From assembly GCA_964396185.1 (NCBI GenBank), contig CAYNEI010000037.1, forward strand, positions 1 to 22,562: DNA of 22,562 nucleotides, written 5' to 3'. Under the pieces are notes generated by a model that was given only the letters and a program-made list of their open reading frames with translations, searched no databases and had not been told where the DNA came from. Of this stretch, positions 1 to 7,500 are shown one piece after another (position 1 is the first letter of the stretch; the number at the start of each line of letters is the position of its first letter). The position numbers and the translations under genes are program-made. Source of the DNA: CAYNEI01 sp964396185 (GTDB lineage: Archaea > Thermoplasmatota > SW-10-69-26).

Positions 1-46
1 GCCGCCGCGCGGCGCGGGGCCCGGGGGGCCCCCCCCGGGCGGGGGG
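1..46. repeat. All-G/C palindromic tract at the window edge
   Basis: The first 46 bases contain only G and C. Inside, GCCCGGGGGG (19-28) and CCCCCCGGGC (31-40) form a perfect 10-bp inverted repeat with a 2-base spacer. It lies about 100 bases beyond the stop of the leftward protease gene, so it could act as a transcription-ending or pausing hairpin. It could equally be a hard-to-sequence structure at which a contig ended. Bases 47-148 hold no gene; the only other feature there is the 10-bp palindrome CCCCTAGGGG at 96-105. Confidence 0.6.
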
Positions 47-148
47 TGGGGCTAGTTTCGGACGGAGCATCTGATGGCCCTGACACACCCATTGACCCCT
101 AGGGGATCACGTACGCCTAGCACAGGAGCCGACGGATCCCCTGGCGGT

Positions 149-1651
149 TCACGACCACATCGCTTGGCGAGCCTGCTGGCGCGCTTGCATGTATGCCACG
201 GCGTCTGGGGACTTGGAGGCGCCATCGTCGCCGATGAGGACCTTCAAGATCTCATCCGACAGGGATGCGTCCACGTACCCCCAGCCCATCTGTGCCCAGG
301 GCATCGCCGGAGCGATGGGCGTCCCCATCCACTCGGGGACCCCAGGGGCGGGATGACCTGGGGCGGTGGCCCGGTAGTCCGAGGGACCCCAATACATCGC
401 GGTGTGGTTCATCGCCGATCGGAGGTCGTGGTTCGTGACGTCCAGCGACGGAACGAGCTCGCCATCGGCGATCGTCCCTGCGTAACCGGTTCGTTCCCGT
501 AGTTCAAGGATCGCGTTCGCCAGCGTGCCGGAGACCATGGGCGTCCCGAAACTCGTTCCGGCCGACCAACCTGTATCGGTGATGCTGTCCTTCGTCGGAA
601 GGTCCTCAACGATGTAGTCCGAGAGGACGTCGGGGGCCTTCGAGGCCCACGCGGTCTCGCCCCGCCGGTACTGATCGGCCCCACCGACAGCGATGACCCA
701 CGGGGGCCCATCCAACTCGTCGGGCAGATGCACGGTGGGATTGTTCCCTGCACTGTTCAGCCATACCTTCCCGCTAGCGACCCCACGCTTGGAGGCCGTC
801 GCGATTTGCCCCAGTCCGTTCAGTCGTTGACCAAGCCACGCGCCTTCGCACTGGCCGACGCGGATGGTCGTCTGGGGGATGGGGAAACTGCAGCCGATGC
901 TCACGCTGACGACATCGATCCATGGTTGCTCGGCCGCCCATGTCATCGCCTCGCCGAAGTTGCGGGCGTGCTGGACAATGACGATCGTCGCCTTGGGTGC
1001 GACCTTGGCCACGGTGCCGGCCACCGCGGTGCCATGGCCGCTCGGATCCATCGTTTCAACCTCGTCGTCCAGACTATAGAACATCAGGTTCGTGCCCGCG
1101 AAGCTGTACAACGTGCGCGGCTCCAGAGCCTCGGTCAGCCACTCGGTCCGGTCCATCAAGTCGACGGGTTGGATCGGCACGTACAGCGGCGCCTGATCGC
1201 TGGCTTGGTCGACGGCTTGCAAGGGCAGATCGCCGGGCATGCCCACCTCTCCCGTGCGGAACGTCTCGTGGAAGGGGTTCACACCGCTGTCGATCACGGC
1301 CACGACGACATGTTCGTCGGCCTGGCCGGGGTCCTCGATGCGAGGAGGCTTGGCGTCGTCGCCAGAGCGGATAGCCTCGATGTAGCTCTCCCACTGCTCG
1401 ATCGGGCCCGCCGGCTTGTTGGCCTCGGTCGCGTTCGTCGTCGTAGCGTTCGTGTCGGTCGCGTTCGTGGCGGGCTCGGGGATTGTAGTGTTCGTTGCGT
1501 TCTCGCTCACGTCTTCGAGAGGCTGCGACGAGGTGTTCGTGGGGTTCGACGTCACTTGGCTCGCCTCAAGGGATTCGCCACCATCCCCGAGACAGCCGGC
1601 CAATCCAACCACAAATAAGGCGCAAACAAGCATGAGCACGAGATCCCGCAT
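149..1651 (-). CDS. Secreted subtilisin-family (S8) serine protease, lipoprotein
   Basis: Exported serine endopeptidase of about 500 residues. From the ATG at 1651 the order is a short basic N-terminus, a hydrophobic segment, and lipobox GLAGC (Cys20 predicted lipid-anchored). A Ser/Thr/Asn-rich linker (about 25-80) follows with repeated N-A-T sequons, probably N-glycosylated and spanning an S-layer. The catalytic domain then runs to about residue 460. The triad is complete: Asp121 in VAVIDSGV, His206 in SGHGTAVAGT, Ser367 in GTSFGTPMVSG, with oxyanion Asn303 in NSAGNN. A GTG five codons upstream (1666) is also in frame. I prefer the ATG because the upstream block aligns exactly with that of the neighbouring lipoprotein gene. 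No clear I9-type propeptide is visible. Substrate is unknown; a scavenging or surface-processing role is inferred. Confidence 0.9.
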   Translation of the reverse strand: MRDLVLMLVCALFVVGLAGCLGDGGESLEASQVTSNPTNTSSQPLEDVSENATNTTIPEPATNATDTNATTTNATEANKPAGPIEQWESYIEAIRSGDDAKPPRIEDPGQADEHVVVAVIDSGVNPFHETFRTGEVGMPGDLPLQAVDQASDQAPLYVPIQPVDLMDRTEWLTEALEPRTLYSFAGTNLMFYSLDDEVETMDPSGHGTAVAGTVAKVAPKATIVIVQHARNFGEAMTWAAEQPWIDVVSVSIGCSFPIPQTTIRVGQCEGAWLGQRLNGLGQIATASKRGVASGKVWLNSAGNNPTVHLPDELDGPPWVIAVGGADQYRRGETAWASKAPDVLSDYIVEDLPTKDSITDTGWSAGTSFGTPMVSGTLANAILELRERTGYAGTIADGELVPSLDVTNHDLRSAMNHTAMYWGPSDYRATAPGHPAPGVPEWMGTPIAPAMPWAQMGWGYVDASLSDEILKVLIGDDGASKSPDAVAYMQARQQARQAMWS

Positions 1652-1692
1652 CGCCAAGCCTCGCACGGTGAGTCAAGCTGTCACATGATAAG
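1652..1692 (-). promoter_or_regulatory. Promoter/leader of the subtilase, shared with the next lipoprotein gene
   Basis: On the minus strand a TATA-like CTTATCA (1686-1692) is followed by TTGACTCAC (1668-1676) and GAGGCTTGGC immediately before the ATG. The box centre is about 38 bases from the start codon, which predicts a leader of roughly 12 bases containing a GAGG Shine-Dalgarno site. The same elements in the same order precede the gene starting at 3250. Conservation of a non-coding block between two otherwise unrelated genes is the main evidence. TTGACT resembles a bacterial -35 box, but no -10 box follows it. Confidence 0.6.
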
Positions 1693-1735
1693 CGTTGCGC
1701 TGCTTGGCTTGGAGTGGCGGATCTTCAGCAGAACC

Positions 1736-3250
1736 TCACCGCAGGCGCCAGCCTTCCAGCCACGCCACCGCCGTCGCGCTGTCCCGGCTGTCCTCCGGCG
1801 ACGGGTCCTCCATGGTCGCGCATTCACCGGTGCAGCCGTCCGTGTATGAGACGTAGAACGTACCATCCGGCGCGACCGCCGCGTCGATGAAATCGAGCAG
1901 GTTACGGTCTTCACCGCAGCCCCCACCGAGACAGATCGAGCCCACTTGGACGGGGTCTTCGGTGGCGCGCACATGCCGGAACGTGGGTTCCTCAGTGTCG
2001 GCGTCCTCGGAGACGACGATGTGGAGGTGCCAGCGTGTGTCGTCCGGCGCGTCCCTGTGGTTGTCAATGGATGCGGACGTTCCAAGGAGCGCAACTGCGA
2101 CGCGTCCATCATCGCCCGCTTCGAGGGCGGAGAAGAAGAAAATCGTGTGGTTGAAGTCTGGCGGCGACACGCGCCAGGGCCCGTCCCACGAGTTGCCTCC
2201 GTCACTGGAGCGAGCAAGGAAGGCCACACGGTCGGCGCTCGTGCCAATCGCGTAGAGCGTCCCGTCGGGGGTGGCGGCGAGCTCACGAACGGACCGCCAC
2301 CCGTTCTCACCCATCTCCGGTGCCGAGACGTGAAGCCACGTCAGGCCCGAGTCCGTGCTGACGCCGATCGTGAAACCCATCGGGACGTATGCGGTACCAT
2401 CTTGTGCAACGACGGGCCGACCGGACAAGGAGCCGCAGTTCAAGGGGCCCCCAAGAACTCTGCTGCAAGCCGATAGTTGGCCCTCGACGGGCCACGTCTG
2501 CCCTCCGTCATAGCTGGTAGCGCACTGGACCCCGGCGGTGTCGACCCCCTGATCTCCCGAGTTGTAGCACAGGTAGAGTACGGTCGGGTGCCCTACGCCT
2601 GCCATCGGGTTCGGTTCGGGGCCCGGCGGACCGCCACCCAGCTTCTGGAAGTCCGCACCGTTCGTGACACACGCCCGATCGTTTCGCTCCCAGGACTCGC
2701 CAGCGTCATCGCTCCAACCGATCGCCGTGCACAACGTATTGGGCGCGCACCCGGTAAAGGGAACGCAAGCTACGCCGGTCATGTCGAGCCGCAAGTGGTT
2801 CCAGTAGACGCGCTCAGTGGCCGGATCCGTCCAAAGCATAGGGTCCCCCGTTCCAACCGTGCCCGTGACGGTCTCGAACGAGTACTCGTACACCGACTCC
2901 CAAGTCTTGCCACGGTCTGTTGAACGAATCGTGTCGTCCATGGCCTGCACGAAGATCGTCCCTGGAGGAAGAAGGCCAATGGTGGGCTCGCCACCCTGGA
3001 AGCCCGTGAACACTGTGTGGGCAGTCAGGTTGTTCTCATCTCCCCGACCCCTCTCCGTCGCGTCGGCCCCCGTCTGGTTCGCGGTAGGCCCCGAGGTTGT
3101 GGCGTTCCCGTCTGGAGCTTCGGCCGGCTGAGACGAAGCGTTGGAGGGGCTCAGACTCCCTTGATTCTCATCCACGGGGTCGGCGTCGTCTCCGAGACAA
3201 CCAGCCAACCCCGTTGTGATCATTAGGACGCATACCGCTATCTCCCTCAT
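1736..3250 (-). CDS. Secreted lipoprotein with Asp-box (BNR) beta-propeller
   Basis: Exported, lipid-anchored protein of 504 residues. The N-terminus has a hydrophobic stretch and lipobox GLAGC (Cys18), then a Ser/Asn/Thr/Asp linker with several sequons (about 20-75). The rest is a sialidase-type beta-propeller marked by five Asp-boxes (SxDxGxxW): STDRGKTW (110), SDDAGESW (180), SYDGGQTW (246), STDSGLTW (298) and SSDGGNSW (348). About a dozen cysteines in the ectodomain suggest disulfides. Asp-boxes occur in sialidases, Vps10/sortilin-type and other glycan- or protein-binding propellers. I cannot identify the Arg triad and Tyr/Glu pair of a true sialidase, so no enzyme activity is assigned. 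It sits upstream of, and in the same direction as, the subtilase, with 84 bases between, but each gene has its own copy of the promoter block. Confidence 0.8.
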   Translation of the reverse strand: MREIAVCVLMITTGLAGCLGDDADPVDENQGSLSPSNASSQPAEAPDGNATTSGPTANQTGADATERGRGDENNLTAHTVFTGFQGGEPTIGLLPPGTIFVQAMDDTIRSTDRGKTWESVYEYSFETVTGTVGTGDPMLWTDPATERVYWNHLRLDMTGVACVPFTGCAPNTLCTAIGWSDDAGESWERNDRACVTNGADFQKLGGGPPGPEPNPMAGVGHPTVLYLCYNSGDQGVDTAGVQCATSYDGGQTWPVEGQLSACSRVLGGPLNCGSLSGRPVVAQDGTAYVPMGFTIGVSTDSGLTWLHVSAPEMGENGWRSVRELAATPDGTLYAIGTSADRVAFLARSSDGGNSWDGPWRVSPPDFNHTIFFFSALEAGDDGRVAVALLGTSASIDNHRDAPDDTRWHLHIVVSEDADTEEPTFRHVRATEDPVQVGSICLGGGCGEDRNLLDFIDAAVAPDGTFYVSYTDGCTGECATMEDPSPEDSRDSATAVAWLEGWRLR

Positions 3251-3290
3251 CGGCCAAGCCTCTCACAGTGAGTCAATCTGCTTTGATAAG
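3251..3290 (-). promoter_or_regulatory. Promoter/leader of the Asp-box lipoprotein, twin of the one at 1652-1692
   Basis: On the minus strand CTTATCA (3284-3290) precedes TTGACTCAC (3268-3276), then GTGAGAGGCTTGGCCG directly before the ATG at 3250. Spacing differs from the subtilase copy by only one or two bases in each interval. The box is about 37 bases from the ATG, as expected for an archaeal TATA element with a short leader. Confidence 0.6.
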
Positions 3291-3658
3291 AACGTTCGGT
3301 CCCAGAAGCCCCAGTGGCGGCCAGAAGGGCCTCCGGCCGTCTCTTACCTCACAACGGGCCTGGGGGGTCTCTCTCCATCATGGTGGAGAACACGGCGCGC
3401 CGAAAGCGCATGCACCCGTCTGTTCGCGGCCAGTCATCCTCCTGTTGACGGCCAGCAGGTCTTGAACGCGTCGATGGGTGCACGGGTGTCGGCGTCCACG
3501 AAGCACCTGGCGGCGCAAGGGCCGAGGTCTCGAGGTTCCCGGTGCCTGCACCAAGGCCCGGGCCAGCCAGCTGATCGGCCAGCACGTCGACGGTGATGCG
3601 GCAGTGCAAACCTCCACGGGGTGTCCTCGAGCACGAACCGATCGTCGTCCACGGCCGT
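3291..3658. other. Intergenic stretch with hairpins and possible gene remnant
   Basis: This stretch separates the lipoprotein promoter from the end of hepT and holds no intact convincing gene. A hairpin TCTCCA/TGGAGA (3372-3389, 6-base loop) could end the leftward mntA-hepT transcript. GGGCCTGGGGGGTC at 3356-3369 recurs at 19134-19147. The leftward frames at 3434-3652 contain short protein-like segments that alternate between frames (see the pseudogene entry). Confidence 0.5.
3434..3652 (-). pseudogene. Possible frameshifted remnant downstream of hepT
   Basis: A GTG-initiated frame begins 6 bases after the hepT stop and reads plausibly for about 15 residues (acidic DDDRFVLEDTPWRF). It then becomes Arg/His/Pro-rich. 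At the same point another frame takes over with the more protein-like CRITVDVLADQLAG and following residues to about 3500. The first frame is again plausible near its end (CFVDADTRAPIDAFKTCW). This A-B-A pattern fits a small gene damaged by two compensating indels, or sequencing errors. I do not recognise the family. High GC makes chance frames common, so this is weak. Confidence 0.2.
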
Positions 3659-4000
3659 TCATCCGAGGCCTGCCAGGATCGCGTCCAGGCGCCCGATGAG
3701 GGGTGGCAGATCCTCTGTCACGGTCTGCCACACGATGTCCAGGTTCACGTGGAAGTACGCATGGATCAGCCGATGCCGCATCCCGATGATGTCCGACCAG
3801 GGGATCTCCGGGTCGAGGTTGCGGGCCTCGGGTGAGAGCTGGTTGGCAGCCTCGCCCACGATCTCCAAGAGGCGCGCCAGTGACAACGCCAGCGTCTCGT
3901 CGGTCTCAAGGTCCTCGCGCGCCCGGTTCGATGCGAGCGCGGCCGCCTTGTGTGCGGCCTCGCGCATGTGCTCAAGACGATCCCTGTCACGCCTCTCCAT
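3659..4000 (-). CDS. hepT: HepT-like HEPN-domain toxin (DUF86 family)
   Basis: Small all-helical protein of 113 residues, the usual HepT length. The HEPN ribonuclease motif RX4HXY is present as RHRLIHAY (Arg75, His80, Tyr82). The family hallmark VGEAANQLSPE lies at 48-58, and the IPW-x5-MRHRLIH context is typical of DUF86. Known HepT proteins are RNases silenced when the partner nucleotidyltransferase AMPylates the Tyr of this motif. Its start lies inside the 3' end of mntA (14-base overlap) and is preceded by GAGGTCC, so the two are translationally coupled. All key residues are intact, so the toxin is predicted active. Confidence 0.92.
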   Translation of the reverse strand: MERRDRDRLEHMREAAHKAAALASNRAREDLETDETLALSLARLLEIVGEAANQLSPEARNLDPEIPWSDIIGMRHRLIHAYFHVNLDIVWQTVTEDLPPLIGRLDAILAGLG

Positions 4001-4292
4001 ACTGGACCTCAGCGGTGGTGAGCACCTCGTCTCGGAACCGGGGGCTCAGGTCATCGGGCGTGCGCAAGTCCACCGCGTCCACCCCCAGGAGCACGCCCAG
4101 TTCGCGTTGCATGCGCATGAGCCCGAAGAACCCAGGCGTACGACCCTCCTCGAACTCGACCAGAACGTCAACGTCGCTCCCTGGCCCGAAATCCTCGCGG
4201 ACCACGGAGCCGAAGAAGGCGAGCCGGCGGATGCCGTTGGCCTCGCAGAAGGCCGCCACGGCTTCCCGGTCGACATCGAAGGGTATGGGCAT
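3987..4292 (-). CDS. mntA: MntA-like minimal nucleotidyltransferase antitoxin
   Basis: Minimal nucleotidyltransferase of 101 residues. It carries GSX10DXD as GSVVREDFGPGSDVD (Gly28-Ser29, Asp40, Asp42), with a probable third acidic residue in VDAVDL (Asp75). In characterised type VII pairs this enzyme transfers AMP from ATP to the HEPN toxin's active-site Tyr and so neutralises it. Antitoxin first and toxin second, with overlapping ends, is the common order. The ATG at 4292 is the first in frame, and no strong Shine-Dalgarno site precedes it. The pair may serve genome maintenance or phage defence; neither is shown by this sequence. Confidence 0.92.
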   Translation of the reverse strand: MPIPFDVDREAVAAFCEANGIRRLAFFGSVVREDFGPGSDVDVLVEFEEGRTPGFFGLMRMQRELGVLLGVDAVDLRTPDDLSPRFRDEVLTTAEVQYGEA

Positions 4293-4519
4293 GGGCTATG
4301 GGCTCATGAGGGCCTGCGGGGTCTTGAGGGCTTCGAACCAGGCTGGGCGGCTCGGACGATGCGCTCGACCCCAGGGCCACGGGCGGTGAGGCCGACGTGC
4401 CACATCGTGCTAGAGCGCCCAACCTGAGCACGCCAGCCGGACAACCGTGATACCCCCTCCCATCGAATCCCCCTCCGGACCCTCGGCTCTCTGCCGGGGC
4501 CCCTGGAGGATGCCCCACC
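4293..4519. promoter_or_regulatory. Divergent intergenic region between mntA and the giant surface-protein gene
   Basis: This 227-base region should carry promoters for leftward mntA and the rightward giant gene. I see no convincing TATA-like box for either. The Shine-Dalgarno site GGAGGAT (4505-4511) lies 8 bases before the ATG at 4520 and decides that start. An earlier ATG at 4510 is out of frame. Confidence 0.5.
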
Positions 4520-7500
4520 ATGCCCCCTGCTCGCCCCAGCGGACGCTCCGCCCTTCAACCCCGCGCCAACGCCGGCGCCGCCATCGCGCTCGTGCTGCTC
4601 ATGCTCACAGCCACCCCCGGCCTGGCCGACCCCGTCGCCGAGAGCGCGCAGGCCCCGGAGGCACCTGATCCTCCAGAAACGCTCGCGTGGAGCGAGGACC
4701 TCGATGCCGTCGTCCGAGGCGCGCTGGCTCGCTCAGCCGGCCAGGTCCTGGGGGGCTGGATCGCCGAGGAGCTCGAGCAGGGCGCCTACCGCAGCCTCCT
4801 CGATGCCACCCCAAGGGCCAGGGCGACGCTTGCATCCATCATGCAGGAGAACGCCTCCGTAGAGCCCGCCATGACCGACGCGCTGGAGGGCCTGCTTTCC
4901 GCCATGGACACCGGCCACGACCCGCGCGCGCTCGCGAAGGCCATGCCTGTTGGTGAGCTCATCCTGGGCCTGCTGCCGGGTGCAGCCACCCAACTACTGG
5001 CCAGCGAGCTGCCGGCCTCATCAGCCACGACGCCGAGCTGCCTGGACGGTCTGCTGTCGGTCAGCCTCCCCGAGGAGCTGGGCGCCGAGCGCCTAGAGCC
5101 CCTCTGCTCGGGGGACCCCCTCTGGCTCGCCTCGCTCGTCTTCGGCGTGCTCTGGGCTGCGCTGACGCAAGCCCTCTCCCTGCTGCCGCCCGAGTCCGTG
5201 CCTCCTGCCGATCAGGACACCAACGGGGATGGGATCGGGGAGGCCTACGCCCGCACCTACGACCTCGTCAACAACACCGCGCTGGACCCTGACCAGGACG
5301 AGGCGCTCACCCTCACCGAGTACCAGTGGGACACCATCCCCGTCGAGCACGTTGGGGGTGTGCCCGTCGATGGCAACGCCACGGACGAGGAGGGGGACGC
5401 CTGGATGGACGGGCCCGAGATCACGTACTGGTCCGCGCTCATCGAGCGTGTGATCCAGGGCGACGTCCAGGGTGCGCGCAGTGCCCTGGCCAGAACCCTC
5501 GAACAGGAGGCTGCGTCCGTGGACCCTCCATCCACGGAGCCTCCCTCCGAGGTCGATGACGCGCGGCCAGAGACGGGTCCGGACGAGTGGCCAGAGGTGG
5601 ATCCGGACGACCGACCTGAGGTGGATCTGGACGAAGTGATCCGGACGCTCAACAAGGAGACCAACCTGGCCTGGCGCCACCCGGGCCTGGTGCTGGACAC
5701 GGACGGGGACGGCTATCGAAACGTGTGGGATCCGGACAGCGATGGTGACAGCCTGCTCGATGGCTACACCCTCCGCGTCGACGAGGACGACCCACGGGCC
5801 GCCTGCTACACGGGCCAGGGCGACGATCAGGGGGATGCGTGCGAGCTCTACCAACCCCACACCCTCCACCACACCGTCCACGACGCCGAGGACGTCGACC
5901 GGTACACGTTCCCAGGCGAGCTCAGTCTGGGCAGCTACCCGCAGTTCAACGACTCGGACTGCCTGGCCACCCACCCAGGCGCCAGCATGCCCATCCGGTG
6001 CCCGCCTCCTGAGGCCATGGACGCTTCCAGCCAGCCGGGCCACGGGGACATGCTCACCGATGCAGAGGAGTACGCGTACTGGCGCTCGCTGCTCGACGAC
6101 CCGGAGTACACCGAGGCCTACCCGGACGTCACCGAGCCCTGGAACACGAGCTACGACGCCGACCCCGTAAACAACGCGCTGCGGGATGCCGACAGCGACA
6201 ACGATGGCCTGCTGGACAGCGAGGAGATCCTCGGATGCAGGATCGAGAGCGGCGCCAACTGTGAGCCCGGCGCCACCGCCACGCTCCCGTGGCGGGCCGA
6301 CACGGACGGCGACGGGCTCACGGATCGCGAGGAGGACCAGCTCGGGACCGATGCCCACCGATGGGACACCGATGGGGATGGGCTCCCGGATGGGTGGGAG
6401 GCATGGTACGGGCTCAACCCGTTTCTCGACGACGCTAGCGAGGACCCGGACGGGGATGGTGCGAGCAACCTCGAGGAGTACTGCCGCTTCGATGTCGCGG
6501 CGTGCACGGCGGGGCCTGGGGTGGACTGGTGTGGCCCGAACCCGCGCTTGGCGGACACCGACGACGACGGCGAAGCGGACCCCGACCAGGGGTCCGTGGC
6601 GTACGACTGCATGGCGCCCACCCGGATCGTCGACGCTAGCTCCACGCGTGAGCCGTGGGAAAGCTCTGGCGAAGACCTGGGCACCCTGGACCCCGACAGC
6701 GACCACTGGATCAACACCGGGCAGACCGCCGAGCGAGCCGCCACCGATCCAGCCGGGTTCACCAGGGGAGCCATCGCCGATCCGGTCGGCATCGCCCGGC
6801 GAATCCAGGAGAACGCCACCCAGGACGCCGAGACGGTCACCAGGCTCGTGCTGCCCCCCCAGGTCCACGACGCGGTTTGGGCACCCCCGAACGTGGCCCC
6901 CGTGCGCATCGAGGCCCTTCCCCGCTGCCCGCTCCCGTCGCTGATCGCCTCGGACCCCGGTGATCCGCCCAACGACGTCGGCGAGGCCGCCGCCACCGGG
7001 TTCGACGAGATCGAGCACGCCCAAGGCCTGGCCGAGACGGTCCAGCAAGACCCGGACGGCGTCGTGGACAACCGGGTGACCCAGGCCAACGAGACCGCCG
7101 GCTGTGCGGTCCAGGCCGTGGAGAGCGGGGTCGACACCCTGGAAGCCATCGCCGCAGAGCCGCTGGCGTTCACCCAGCAGCTCCCGCCCTCCTCGCGCCT
7201 GCGCAACGCCATCCAGTCGCCCATCGAGCTGCCCGAGGCGAGCCAGGTGCTCTCGCTGGAGCCGCTTGAACGCCAGGTGCAGCGGATCCAGCAACCCGTC
7301 ATGGACACGGTCAACGAGACCATCGGGGGCCTCCCGGTCTCCCTGGTCGGGACGACCGCCCAGAGCCCGTGGGACCTCCTCGCACTCCCCGACCGCTTCC
7401 CCAACCTGGTCCACGACGTCGTCTCCGGGGACCGCATGCCGTCCTGGCCCAACCTCTACGAAGAGCTGCGGCACCTCGATGACCAAGCGGGGAGCGTGAG

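Noticed and set aside
728..1618. 296-codon plus-strand frame opposite the subtilase
   Set aside because: The minus strand encodes a complete catalytic triad here, so this is its shadow.
1652..1666. GTG start five codons upstream in the subtilase
   Set aside because: It falls inside the leader block conserved with the neighbouring lipoprotein gene, whose start aligns with the ATG at 1651.
1668..1676. TTGACTCAC read as a bacterial -35 box
   Set aside because: No -10-like sequence lies about 17 bases downstream; the CTTATCA box at archaeal distance explains the block better.
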